NCBI GenBank assembly: GCA_029237695.1
Contig: CM055266.1
Coordinates: forward strand, 107,339,370-107,403,369
Length of the DNA: 64,000 nt
Source of the DNA: Conchocele bisecta
Lineage: Eukaryota > Mollusca > Bivalvia > Lucinida > Thyasiridae
Direction: 5' to 3'
Under the pieces are notes generated by a model that worked only from the letters and a program-made list of their open reading frames with translations, did no database searches and was not told the DNA's origin. The translations under genes were made by a program, and so were the position numbers. Shown here piece by piece: positions 50,971 through 62,990 of the stretch (its first letter is position 1; every line of letters begins with the position of its first letter).

Positions 50971-52439
50971 CTACACTGGTTTACAGATTAGGAGCTACAC
51001 TGGTCATAAATCCAATAAGCCCCATTGTTTTCACAAAGGTCATGTTATATTAAATAAATGTAGTATTCCTATTTTTAGCAGTAGTCTGAATAACCTGGTC
51101 TCCCACATCCCAGGTTGTAATACAAGCATATTTCTTTCATCCATTATTTAGCTTTGACATTTTCCGGGCAAATAAACATTAATTTACCATTACCGGACGT
51201 GTTAATTGACTTTATCGTACTTGTTGTATCAAATTAATATTGCCACGATTGTTATCAGGAGCGATAACCGTGTTGCCTTAAAATGTTAATGGAAACATTT
51301 GTTTATTCTCTCCATTTATCTGTTGATGTGCAATGATCATACTTCATACTATGTCCATACAAGTATGTATTCAGGTACCGCAGGTGATATAAATAACATA
51401 AAATGTCCTACCTCAGTTGCATATCACAATAGGCTGATGCAACCGCGCGTCTCTATCAGTATATTAAATATTACTAAATGCTTATCTCATTTACAGGCAT
51501 TTGTAAATTTTAAAACTGGTGGAATAGTTACCCAATTATACACTTATTTAATTTCTATAAAGAACATGTTGTGCCTGTAAATCATATCTACATGGGAATG
51601 ACATTTTAAATTAGGTATACTCGAACTTGGCTATACTTTCTATTTACTACATGCACACTTATGTTCAAGTTCTGTGCATCAATGTGGTGGGATCAACTAT
51701 TGTATTTTCTGATTGCTATATGAGGAGTAGTCAGTGAAATAATTGTATTTGCATGATGGTTGTACTGGTAGTTTTGGATTATCATCTAGTGACAGTAGTA
51801 ACGTCTTTTAAGGACGGTCTACGGTAATGACAGCATCACTCACATGCTTAAAGGTTCTCGCATATTCGCGTACATTGCGGCTTCATACTCCCACTGCTCA
51901 TATCATCGTCATTGTATGTTTTGAGACACCAGACCAACACATTATCGTCTGGCATCTGGTCAGACATGACTATCGAACAAGTATTAATGAGGGCGTTGAA
52001 GACGACAGGGGCTTACTCGTGAATGACACATCACTGACAGCACTCTCTGGATGCTATACCACTCTGTATACAAATCTGCGAGGCATTTGAGAAACTTTCT
52101 GGAGCGAGGTTTGAGTCATAAGATTACCACTCACTAAATACAGACCATGCCGCATTGAGACATGAGATCAGAGAACCAATAAGCTTATGCGGACAAACTG
52201 GTATATAGTTGCACTGGAGTTGAGGCAGATTCCAGTATAAATAGCTGTGACAATTGGCTAACAACAACACATGGAAACATAGGGGGAAGACTTTGCAGAC
52301 ATGAAACTGCATACAAAAAACGGAGTTCACCCTCTGTCAGCAAAGCGTTCCACTGTAGAAATGAGACTTTGTTCAATATGAATTTGTACACTTCGCCCCT
52401 GCTCTGTTTGATGCAGTGTCTATACGTAAGACAGCAATG
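50971..52439. other. Intergenic host DNA
   Basis: 51150-51340 resembles 54840-55035 (CCATTACC..., ATTGTTATCAGGAGCGAT, TTGATGTGCAATGATC), a dispersed repeat pair. Frames at 51299-51580 and 51827-52090 have no recognisable family. Confidence 0.4.
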
Positions 52440-53345
52440 GCTGCACTGAGTCGAATTATTGATCTACACACCCACTACAGAGATAGTTACTGTCAGTATA
52501 TATGAAGGTCATCTACCCATGCCGTTGTGTGGAATACTCCCTGCTTGTATGCAGATGTGATGCAAGGCCATGTCTCCTTCTTGCAAAGGCATTATCAAAA
52601 TCGCCTTGTGATCGTTGTGTTTGATGGGTATGACTCAGCTATCATAAAAAAATGTAGTTCAACAATCAAGAAGAGCATTCAAAGTCACATCGGCAACAAT
52701 TACTGTATCACCACAGTTCACCAACACATCAACGAGGCAAGTGGAGTTTCTTGGGAACGGGAAAAAACAAGCAATCGCTAATCAAACTCCTTTATGTACA
52801 GTTGAACTCCGTTGGCATACTTACCCGCCAAGCATTAGCTGATGCTCATCGTGAACACATCACTGGAATACAGTCATGACGACCCTGCAATGTCATATCA
52901 CTAATCGATCGCAACCCCCCCCCCCCTCCCAGGAGGCAATTACACTTGTCCAATGTCAACCCGGTGACGCGGATTTGAAATATCTTGATATTGACAATCT
53001 TCAGATTTTCGCTCACGCGTTCACAGTACTGACACAACATCGGCAACATACCGTCGAGGTAAGGCCGAGGCAAATAAGCTATTGAAAACAAGACCTTCTC
53101 TGAGAAATGAAATGTCAGTATTCTGTCATCAGAATGCGATGTTTCAAACTGAAATAAATGATTGCACATCCGCCGTCAAAGTCCTGAATCTCGCCATTCT
53201 TCCTCCCACGTTAGGTTCAGCCAAACAACACATTCGGCGGGTCTATCATTTGATCATTCTGAAAACCCAGCTTCCCCTTTCAAACAGCTGTCCGTTTGAA
53301 TGGCACATTGGCGTATCGAACAATGCTATACTTCATCTCTCGTTA
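52440..53345 (+). pseudogene. Decayed relative of the element C-type protein
   Basis: Fragments in several frames: HYQNRLVIVVFDGYDSAII (52527-52781) with a following TVHQHINEASG, and EMSVFCHQNAMFQTE-type text with LPPTLGSAKQHIRRVYHLII (53082-53351). The FDGY motif and this order recall the mid-region of the nuclease-like transposon proteins to which element C belongs. No intact frame. Confidence 0.4.
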
Positions 53346-53742
53346 GAATAAGAGTGCACGGCGTATGCTACCCACTGGTTATCATTAACTTTAATAGTGA
53401 TGGCTATAATAGAGATACATGTTTCAGATAGCGATAAAGTACTGTATCATAGACATATAGATCACAAATGTCTTTAAATGTATGTATTGATAAGAAAACA
53501 TATCTATTGATATTCATATTCTACTGCCTTGCGAAATGTAATGTTACGAAATTAGTACAAAAAATATCATTCACTTTTTCCACTTTGAGCCTTCTTTAAC
53601 CATGTTGGTGGAAAAAATATTATTTTCAGCTTCTAAGAATCTCTCGGCAAAGTGTTCTTTTTGTCAATGGTGGTCGTCTTGAAAATATGTAGAAATGCGT
53701 TTCACAAACACGACAGTTGAGGACCTTTCTGAAATGTGGTGT
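53346..53742. other. Intergenic host DNA
   Basis: AT-rich; nothing recognised. Confidence 0.4.
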
Positions 53743-53792
53743 ATGTCACGGTACGAAACTCACTATATGGGGAGGAATTGTGTATCTGTGCC

Positions 53793-53866
53793 CGGTTAGC
53801 TCAGTTGGTTAGAGCAATGGTACGGTAAACCAGAGGTCCCCGGTTAAAGCCCCGGGCCGGTGCATA
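53793..53866 (+). other. tRNA-Thr-like pseudogene
   Basis: Good D arm (GCTCAGTTGGTTAGAGC) and AAACCAGAGGTC after the anticodon, but the loop reads ACGGTAA, the T loop is altered and the acceptor stem mispairs. Probably a tRNA-derived part of the foldback element, not a working tRNA. Confidence 0.5.
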
Positions 53867-54136
53867 TTTTTCTCGCCCGGTGACATTTTGCGCCCAACGA
53901 GGGACCGTGACCGATATATACTGCCCAAAATATACCAAAAATATGGAATTCGGAGACGAAATAGATATAGAATTCGGGGACGAATTTAAATGTGGCGGGT
54001 AAGTATAAATGTCACAGGGCGCGAAATATGTGCGCCGACCGGGTGCTCTAACCCGGACCTCTGGTTTACAGTACCATCGCTCAAACCGTACGGGGCTAAC
54101 CGGGCACGGATAGACACCTTCTCCCCATAGTGAGTT

Positions 54137-54263
54137 GTTGTTGTTGTTGGGTTTCCAGATACGGTGACCTGGGTTACCCGCGGATTTCTCCGCGGCGTTT
54201 GCCGTGTTCCTGGGTAAAACCAGTACTAGCCAGGGCTCCTGGTGTTGAACCAGTGTGCCCTTT
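54137..54263 (-). mobile_element. SINE-like insertion with 13-bp target duplication
   Basis: Flanked by CCCATAGTGAGTT at 54124-54136 and 54264-54276. Read on the minus strand it has GGTTCAACACCAGG (B-box-like) and ends in (AAC)4, as retroposed SINEs do. Confidence 0.65.
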
Positions 54264-54290
54264 CCCATAGTGAGTTACGTACCGTGACAT

Positions 54291-55527
54291 GTATATTAAA
54301 CACTAGTGAAATTTATGTACACTGAACAAGTTTGTAGCCCATTTGCTTCAAAAGTTACCAGTTGTGTCTTGCCAGCAGCGGCCATTTTTAAATATGCAAA
54401 GTAGATAGTTTCTAGCCCCAGGAACATTTGAAAACTGCATGAAATGAGTTCTCAATCAGAATATATTGTGCTTAGAAATGCTGAACATAAGTATAGCCCA
54501 TTTGGGTAAAACATTTGACTTTTTGCTTTTGCTGGTACCGGTCATTTTGAAAATATGCAAATTAGGTACTTTCCACCCTGAGGAAAATTGGGGAACTTTT
54601 TTTTATTACTTTAATATGGTGTTTCGGTCATTCTGACGAAATTTGGTCTCTGCCCTCAATTTTTGTCTCGCCTGCTTTAGCAGAAGCCGCGATTATAGTC
54701 GCCGCTTTTTCCGTCACCGTCGTTGACAACGCCATCGTCCGAAATGGCAACAAGTTTGTACAAGCTTAGTCATCATGATGTAAATTTGAACACACTCATA
54801 CTGCCATTAAAGGTACATGCCCACTCAGTAGGCACAAATTAATGTTCTGGCAAAATAAACATTTATTCACCATTACCCCACATATTGATTGGCGTTTTTA
54901 TACATTTTATATTAGATGTAAATTTCCACACTGATATCAGGGGCGATGGCCGTCTTTCCTTAAAATGTTAACGGACATTACTATTTATCCTCTGTATTTA
55001 TTGTTTTGATGTGCAATGATCTTACTTTATAATAGGTCGAAAATATTATTTTTTCAGTTGACGCAATTAATTAGTATAAATAATTTTAAAAAGTTATTTG
55101 TCGCGCCTGCTTGAATATTTGGACACTTGCTACATGTGAACATTTGGAACACACTCATGCCACCATTAACATGATCTTGACCTTTTTACCTTCACATTAT
55201 TTGCGAAAACTCTTAGCCCTTTTTTGCGTCAAATTTTTTTTACAAGTTTCTTCATTATGATATAACTTTAATATTACTTAACGAATTGCTTTAATATTTG
55301 GACGCTCGATACATGTAATCATTCGGAACACCCTCATGCCGCCATTAACATGACCTTGACCTTTTTGACATTCACATGGTTGTGGAAACACTTAGCAATA
55401 TTTTTTATGTCAAAACGTTTCTTAAACCTTGACCTTTTTCGTGTGTTAAGCATGCATTTTTCTAGCGGTTACTTTAGCTCATGTCCATGATCCACAATAT
55501 TTTTCTCAGACGGAGAGATGTACGTAC
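54291..55527. repeat. Intergenic DNA with two tandem repeat families
   Basis: 54320-54590 has two degenerate copies of a 175-bp unit (AGCCCATTTG ... GGCCATTTT..AAATATGCAAA). 55115-55400 has two copies of a 186-bp unit (ACACTCATGCCACCATTAAC, ATGATCTTGACCTTTTT). 54840-55035 matches 51150-51340. Confidence 0.5.
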
Positions 55528-56094
55528 GGAAGCGTCCTGGTGCCAATTCTAAACTATTTCCTAAGTCCTAATTAGGAGATAGTAACTCCTAATTATTAGA
55601 TATTATCTCCTCATTAGGAGTTAGTACCTCCCAAATACGACTTACTATCTACTAATTAGGACATATTATCTCATAATTAGGAATTATTATCTCATAATTA
55701 GGACTTAGTATCTCCTAATTAGGACTTATTATCTCCTAATTAGGAGATAGTATCTGAGTCAATGCTAAAAACTGTTTTATCTGCTAATCAGGAGTTACTA
55801 TATCCTAATTAGGACAGTAACGCCTAATTAGGAGATAGTATCTCCTAAGTAGGAGTTAGTAACTCCTAATTAGGACTTACTATGATATACTATATCTTAA
55901 TTAGGAGTTATTATCTCCTAATTAGTCCTACCTTGTCCTAATAAGGAGATAGTAAGTCATAATTAGGAGACAATACCTTCAAATTAAGAGATACTATATT
56001 ATTTCCTAATTAGGAGTTACGATCTCCTAGTTAGGACTTATTATCTCCTAATTAGGAGATACATATATGATAAAATTGGCACCAGGACGCTTCC
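55528..56094. mobile_element. MITE-like element filled with TCCTAATTAGGA satellite
   Basis: Perfect 21-bp inverted ends GGAAGCGTCCTGGTGCCAATT (55528-55548) and complement (56074-56094). Between them are about seventeen palindromic TCCTAATTAGGA-type units spaced 25-35 bases. No gene. Confidence 0.75.
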
Positions 56095-56359
56095 ATATGT
56101 ATGCCTCTTTGTTGTTGACGTTGTGTATATTTGGCGTTCCATTAGTGCCATACTGCCGTGTATTATCTTCTACATTGTTCTCTCTGCTCCAGAATGAGTG
56201 TAATGAATTGTCATTTTACCAAATAACATCATATAAACGCTATGTTGCCGCATTTGAAATTCGAATAATAGCATTTCGTATATAACGGCAAGCCGCGAAA
56301 CGACCGTAGCTGAGCTCCATAACAAATCATATCATGGATTTATTTTTATTAATTCTTCC

Positions 56360-56660
56360 CACGAAATAACAATTCATTCCCTCGAATTAGCTAGCAATTC
56401 ATTCCCACGAAATGACAATTCGTTCCCACGAAATGACAATACGCTCCCTCAATTTAACAATTCGTTCCCTCGAATTAACAATTCGTTCCAACGCTATAAC
56501 AATTCGTTCCCACGAATTAACAATTTGTTACCGTGGGAACGAATTGTTATTTAGTCGCAATGAATTGTTAAATTGAGGGAACGAATTTTTAATTCCTGGG
56601 AACGAATTGTTAAATTGAGGGAACGAATTGTTATTTTGTGGGAATTAATTAATTAAAATA
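56360..56660. repeat. Self-complementary array
   Basis: Units CAATTCGTTCCCACGAAATG on the left and their complement (GGGAACGAATTGTTA) on the right, folding about position 56530. Related in layout to 1890-2460. Confidence 0.65.
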
Positions 56661-57235
56661 AAGAATTCTACGTCCCCTGCGGGGCTCCGTAGGATCCTTC
56701 CCTGCTTGATCAGCTTTATCCTGACAAACGCTCAAATAGCATCATTATAGGATAACATTGTTACAACTGACTACTAATATATCATATGTTCTCATACTCA
56801 GCCCTTACGCCACCGCCTGTGCTATTCTTGCCACTATTTGAATTTATTTTGATTGTGTTTGAAATCAAGCAACTTCATTGGCTAAGCCTGACATGTGCTA
56901 CAGCTGAGGCCCAGCCAACCAAACTGTTTGAGATTGCCAATAGATGTTCAGAAACGAGGACATATTGGCAAGATTAACGCAGACGGTTGTGTAACACGGT
57001 CTGACATACTGACACAGTGCGATAGGAGAGTGAACCAGCTAGGTTAAATTAACCGTCTCGTAACCTCCTTAATTTAAAAACTTCAGAACAGAAAACGGGC
57101 CAACGGCCATTGGCTTGACACATTTTCCACCATAAATATAAATTTGGCGTGCTATACGTTCGCAGTCTTCTCACAGTCGGGATAAAATTTCCAAATACGG
57201 TTACCCAACGAGTGTATCGGTGGAAGATGGCGGCT
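56661..57235. other. Intergenic DNA, dispersed repeat remnant
   Basis: 56870-57000 (GAGATTGCCAATAGATGTTC, GATTAACGCAGACGGTTGTG) resembles 1290-1390 in inverse and 1800-1820 directly. No gene. Confidence 0.4.
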
Positions 57236-57345
57236 TAGTTCACAAGGGACTTCGCTCTCTTCTTCCACCGACTCCTTACGGGACTTAGCTCCCTTCTTCC
57301 ACCGACTCCTTAAGGGACTTAGCTCCCTTCTTCCACTGTCTCCTT
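57236..57345. repeat. Three tandem copies of a 39-bp unit
   Basis: Unit GGGACTTAGCTCCCTTCTTC, CACCGACTCCTTA. Confidence 0.75.
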
Positions 57346-57994
57346 CAATCATTCTCCATATACCACAGGATGCAGCCAACAGCAAAGACTTTCTCACAGG
57401 GGCAACTGTCGTAGAACACACCGACGACGATTCGTAAGTGATAAGTGGGTTACAGAATTATCTTGGTGAATTAAGGATATTCCCTTTCATCGCCCCATCG
57501 ATTTGTCGCGAAGAAATGAAGAATCGCCTCGTTTCGTCTCGTCGCCATGTTAAAGAATGTCGAGACGAAGAAACAAACGCCAAGAAACGAAGATTAAGAG
57601 ACGCGAGGCGAATGAGCTTCGATACGAATTATCTAACGCAAAAGGAGCTAAGATTAGGAAACACCAGCTAATTAGCGTTCGTGTTTCTTTGTCCCGTCGC
57701 TTCCGGTCCTTCCTCAATTGGCGACGAAACGAAGAGATGCTAAGGAACTTATATTAGACGGTCTTATATCGGGCTAATTTATTATCGATTCGTAATTAGC
57801 CTCGTTTCTAAGATGGCGGCGACAACGCGAATGAGCGACGAAACGAAGTGTCCATAATAGTGGGAGATTTTTTTTTATAAGAATTGTGCTAATTGTACGT
57901 ACAAGCATGGAACTTCGCATGTTTGTAGATCAAATAATTGCATTTCGAACCAATTGTATTATAATGGCTTAGGAAAGGACATACATATATCAGA
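57346..57994. other. Intergenic DNA
   Basis: Rich in CGTTTCGTCTCGTCGCC and its complement (57520-57850), probably a foldback repeat. The Arg-rich frames at 57438-57757 come from this repeat and look non-coding. Confidence 0.4.
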
Positions 57995-58420
57995 CAAAGT
58001 AATCACAATGGATAAGTCAAAGTAGGTCAATGTAACATGCTGTAACATCCTTATGCGCACAATAGCTCTGTAGTATTTGCAAAACGTGTACGCGCTAAGT
58101 TGTAAGACGGACGGACAGATACATGTAGATGGACAGAGAGCACGATTCGGGTAATAAACTTCATTATTAAGGTATTAGGTCATAGATCACACAAAGTAAT
58201 CACAATGGCAAAGTTAAAGTAGGTTAATGTAACATGCTGTAACATCCTTATGCACACAATAGCTCTGTAGTATTTGCAAATAGTGTAGCTGGTGGTACAG
58301 TGGCTGAGGAAAACACGTGTACGCACTAAGTTGTAGGACGGACTGACAGATACATGTAGATGGACAGAGAGCACGATTCGGGTAATAAACTTCATTATTA
58401 AGGTATTAGGTCATAGATAG
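57995..58420. repeat. Tandem duplication of about 200-230 bp
   Basis: Copy 1 begins near 57995 and copy 2 near 58192, sharing AACATGCTGTAACATCCTTA and ATGTAGATGGACAGAGAGCA. Copy 1 lacks about 40 bases (TAGTGTAGCTGGTGGTACAG ...) present in copy 2. Confidence 0.85.
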
Positions 58421-58471
58421 ATACACTTGACTTCAATGATAATTGCTTCATATGAGTGATGTGATATATAC

Positions 58472-58635
58472 AGGATATTCCATCGTACATTTTGAATAGC
58501 GAGAAATAATACACGAGTGTGCGTCGGCTTCCGCGTAAGGAACGAGTCAGCGTCGCGAACGAGTTGCTTGCGCGGACGCCGACGGACACGAGTGTATTGT
58601 TACCGCTATTCAAACATGTACGATGGAATATCCTA
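58472..58635. mobile_element. 164-bp inverted-repeat element (MITE-like)
   Basis: Arms of about 60 bases beginning AGGATATTCCATCGTACAT with complementary GTACGATGGAATATCCT at the other end. GC-rich centre. No clear target duplication found. Confidence 0.7.
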
Positions 58636-59559
58636 TTTATTATACTTCCACGGCGGATATATATGCACATTTAGTCTATTTTTGAGATTATAATCAATGA
58701 ATTGTGATGTGCGCATGAATAGTTATACAATGACGTGTTTTCCCGAGTTTTGACATCAAATGTGACGTCATGTAAACTTTTTTAATCCAAATTACGCAGC
58801 TGTTTCTATGAACCAGATATATTTGAGTGCATGTTTGGAATGTGTTCAATCACATTAACATTATAGATTAGTTGAGACTCTTTCCAAATGTTCAAAACAA
58901 GACATCATACAGTTTCACCACTTCGTGCGTTTGACACATACAGCAACTAATATGGCAGTACACCAAATACAATCCGGTGCAATACATAATAGACAGAAAT
59001 GACAACGACAAGCTGTAAATAGTATGCCAGCAAGCTATTCAAAATACGAGATATCTAAGCATTTCTCCCATCAATTTAAAAATAAATTGTTATGTGTAAT
59101 ATGTTCAAGCTGATGCACAGCCTATGTTAGTGTACACGTACCCACATAGGTAAAGCCATATTTGCTCGAATATTAGTTGAGTAGACACCAGGGACAATAC
59201 ACTCACGTTACTGCTTACATGTTACTTGATTTGATAGCTAATTACAGAGTACAGTAGTGGGTATATATGGTATGTGTTGTGTGGCTTGCCTGGTAAAAGT
59301 GATACGCTATTTATAATGGTGGTTCATGTTGTTAAAACACAGGCACAAACATATCCATATATTTTACAGTTTTGGTTAATATAATTGATAGGAGTACCAT
59401 CAGTATATAGATGTAGAGATGATGATAGTCAGTGTCAGAAAGTGAAAACATATTCATATGCTGAAATTTTGCTATAATCTTGAATTGTGTGTTTATTTCC
59501 ATTCCGAGACATATTGAAGCCAAAAGCAGATTGGTACCATTTTTTCCATCACTATCTTG
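58636..59559. other. Intergenic DNA
   Basis: AT-rich, nothing recognised. Confidence 0.4.
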
Positions 59560-60300
59560 GCCGCCATCTTGAATTCAAAATGGCCACCATTATTGTCAAT
59601 AATGCTGCATATGAGTGTGTGTTTGATAGACACTGTGTTATGATTGCTTTTATATTTCTAAATTATACATTGTTGGATAGTGTATGGAAACATTTATCAG
59701 ACAATAATTATTGCTATGTTGTCCAATGCACAGAGAACCGTCATCTTGAATTTCAAAATGGCCACCCAATCCAAAAATATATTTTATAATATCATTGCTG
59801 ACTATTTTGATATAGAACTAAGTTTTCAACACCATTCTACTTGCTACTATTTGTAAATGGTGTGCTATTACATGTAACATCAGTGTCAAACGATGACCAT
59901 ATGGTATCTCAAAATGGCCACCAAGCTAAGTATATATTGGCACGTTATTAACTAATTCAGTGTTTCTCTTCCTTAAATGATGGTACATACTTGTATATGA
60001 CTAACGACACACATACTAATGTTAATATTATTATATATGAAATATATTAAATGTACTAAATAATAAACATATGTAATATGGCATGCTTCAAATATTCAAA
60101 ATGGCTGCCATATAAACAATTTTTTATTTAGTGTTACTGTATGTTCAAATTGCTCAAACATTATTTTGATGGTGTTTGCATGTGCATATATATGCGTCAT
60201 CAATCAATTATATATATATATATATATATATAAGTGCTATAATATAGACCTCACAAATAGTTACATAGAGTGGAAATCTAATATGGCTGCCCATATTTAC
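59560..60300. repeat. Degenerate tandem repeat with AAAATGGCCACC blocks
   Basis: Blocks like TTCAAAATGGCCACC recur at about 59577, 59757, 59911, 60101 and 60280, spacing 155-190 bases. A (TA)11 run lies at 60209-60231. Confidence 0.6.
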
Positions 60301-61600
60301 CACATATGTATCTGCTGTCATATATTCGATATTTTCCCAACTACTGTATTTATTGAAAAATAAGCTCTTCAATGTTCTTAAACATTGAATACATTATTAG
60401 ACTATTCATTTAATTAATGGTGTTTACGGCGTGTCAACAACTACTGTCATTTTAGGCTGGGTTAACAAGGTCGAATATTATATTCCACCTATAAAGATGG
60501 AGGGGAACCCAACAATCACAAATTAATATTTAGAGGACAAATTATATTCATCCCTAAAATAACCTGATATGGTGCCAGGTCCTCACTATACCATTATTTA
60601 GCCTCAACCTCATGAAAGTAATAGGATTAGTACTAATCCTACTATATTTACTAGGTATAACCAGATTCAATTCTTAAATAACATGACAGCTTGAAAACGT
60701 ACACGAGTGCCACTGAAACAAAGGATATTAGGAATCCAGTAAGGATGAAATATATTACCCCTCACATGCTCACAACATCCCACACTTAGCAGACAAGTCA
60801 GACTTGTTATGGCATCATGTAATGGAAATAGTTTGGATTGGTGCCTTCATGTTTTCCATCAGATGTTTATATAACAAAAACGTGTTGCTATTGGTGTTAT
60901 ACATGTGGTTTCATGACACCTGTTGTGCACATAACGGTGATACAATTAATAAGTATTAATAGAGCGATGAAGGAAGTATTTTTGTATTCCGATGAATTCA
61001 GATTATTGGTCATTCACACGGGCGTGATAAGCTTCACATTGGAAAGGATGTGTAAATTATAGGATTTTCACACGCTGTGCACATAGAAAACTATAAATAT
61101 GTGCTATGAGTCTTTTGCTCCTTTAAAATGTGTAAGATGGGCATTTGTCTCTATTTATTGGCGTAAAACGGAGGAATGGAGAAAGTGTTTTGGCAGGTTT
61201 ATATTTGGTGCCATATGCATATGCCAACCAAACAGATAACATAACCCAGGCGGAGGTATTGAATGTTAATCTCTAGAGACCCGTCGTTGACCCCTCCCCA
61301 AAACGGTAGATATGTAATATTCGATCCACTAAAAAGCCAATTTATAATTAAATAAGACAATACTCGTTAATCACACGATGCCATATGAATTCCAAAATAT
61401 ATGGCTTGTAAAATGGGGTCATGTTGTCACTAAAACATGACGGACAAGCTAAAATATCACATTTTTGAAAACACAAGTTGTTGTCAAAACAAGATCGTCC
61501 GAATATATTCACATTTCATGAGAGCTCCAATCAATATGTCATTATCGTCAAACCTATCTGGTAGAGAAGTAGACACATGCAGTCCATGCGTACATTTGGA
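60301..61600. other. Intergenic DNA, one dispersed repeat
   Basis: 60413-60490 (GGTGTTTACGGCGTGTCAAC) resembles 63822-63890 (TTGTTTAACGGCCTGCCAAC), a dispersed molluscan-type repeat. No gene. Confidence 0.45.
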
Positions 61601-62070
61601 TATCTCTGTTTGGTAGATGCACATACTCGTCAGCATGAACTAGATTGGTCAGTAAGCGAGGCTTACGGAATACCCCCCGCGTGGGCCCAGGTACCCCTAA
61701 AATATGTAAAAAATTCCAAGTGTGTGGGCTTGTGACCTTGACTCTGGGATTAGCGCGAGCGGCATGAACGTGAATTTGTCACAGGGTAGTAGAGGTCCAT
61801 TGGAGCAATGAGTGTGTGAAATCTGAAGCATATCCGAGCATAGAAAGGAAATAGAAGTTATAACCGATTTCTCTGATGTTAAGTTTTGTAAAGAGACTAC
61901 CGTATAACCTCGAATTAACGCCCCCGGAGGCGTTACATTTTACAAAGGGGGGGGGGCGTTTATTAGCCAAGGACCGCCAATTTCAAGCACAAATAAGGAT
62001 TTAAGGATTATTTGTGTTTGAAATTGGCGGTCATGATAATTTCTTTTTTTTATTTGGTGGGGGGGGGGGG

Positions 62071-62138
<68 letters not shown>

Positions 62139-62740
62139 GTTTATTTGGATGGGGGGCGTTAATTCGAGGTTATACGGTATGTATGTGACGTTGACCTCGA
62201 GATCAGCGGGGATTTGTCACAGATATGTTAAATATTAAGAATTTTCAATGATAGAAATAGAAGTTATAACATATTTCTCTGATGTTAAGTTAAGAGACTA
62301 AGTATGTGTGACCTTGACTTTGGGATCAGCGGGGGTTGGACAGTCGTAGATTTGTCACAGCATGATAGTACAACCTTAGAGGAATGCACAAGTGAAATAA
62401 TAAGAATTTTCAATGAAGGAAATAGAAGTTATAACTTATTTCTCTGATGTTAAGTTTTGTAAAGAGACTAAGTATTTGACCTTGACATTGGGATCAGCGG
62501 GGGTTGGACGGTCATGGATTTGGCACAGCATGGTATTAGAGCCTTACAGGAATACATGTGTGAAATATTAAGAATTTTAGATGAAGGAAATAGAAGTTAG
62601 AACAATATTTCTCTGATGTTAAGTTTTGTAAAGAGACTAAGTATTTGACCTTGACCTTGGGATCAGCGGGGGTTGGACGGTCGTGGATTTGGAAATAGAA
62701 GTTATAACAATATTGCTCTGATGTTAAGTTTACGGACGCA
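61600..62740. repeat. Tandem repeat, unit about 150-170 bp, with a nested MITE
   Basis: Units contain GGGATCAGCGGGGGTTGGAC, GAAATAGAAGTTATAAC and TTTCTCTGATGTTAAGTTTT. Clear copies begin near 62300, 62470 and 62650, with degenerate ones from 61740. The MITE at 61898-62179 interrupts a unit. Confidence 0.75.
61898..62179. mobile_element. MITE with TACCGTATAACC ends and long G tract
   Basis: Inverted ends TACCGTATAACCTCGAATTA and complement at 62160-62179. An inner hairpin (61972-62034, GACCGCCAATTTCAAGCACA) and an interrupted G tract of about 80 bases (62058-62137) lie inside. The TA at each tip would suit Tc1/mariner-type insertion. Confidence 0.7.
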
Positions 62741-62990
62741 CGGAGGGACGCACGGACGAACTTACATTTCGGACCTTAGGGGGTACTTGCTATATAAAAG
62801 ATCAAAGGAAATACCCCGTAAGACACAATAGGCTTACGGGGTACGGAATAAGTTCCATTGTATTCTATTGTCTTAGGCCACGCCTCCTACCCCATAAGTA
62901 CCCTAATGTGTGCCCGGACGGACGCACGGACGGACAACCTGACTCCAGTATACCCTCCACAACTCGTTGCGAGGGGTATAATAATACAGA
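62741..62990. repeat. Inverted repeat with CGGACGGACGCACGGACG blocks
   Basis: ACGGACGCACGGAGGGACGC near 62731 and GGACGGACGCACGGACGGAC near 62917, with GGGGTACTTGC / TAAGTACCC halves facing each other. Typical intergenic invertebrate repeat, no gene. Confidence 0.5.

Larger units (their letters stand above)
53743..54290. mobile_element. Foldback element with tRNA-like arms
   Basis: Inverted arms ATGTCACGGTACGAAACTCA (from 53743) and its near-complement ending at 54290. Each arm carries a tRNA-Thr-like stretch (53793-53866 plus; 54029-54105 minus: GCCCGGTTAGC ... GGTACTGTAAACCAGAGGTC). The right arm is interrupted by a SINE-like insertion (54137-54263). Confidence 0.6.

Noticed and set aside
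53793..53866. Functional tRNA gene
   Set aside because: Anticodon loop, T loop and acceptor stem do not fit; a second inverted degenerate copy shows it is part of a repeat.
53801..54268. 155-codon minus-strand frame
   Set aside because: Runs through the tRNA-like arms and the SINE; chance open frame.
57438..57757. Arg-rich frames as a protamine-like gene
   Set aside because: Derived from a CGTTTCGTCTCG-type foldback repeat.
62014..62238. Poly-Gly frame
   Set aside because: Produced by the G tract in the MITE.
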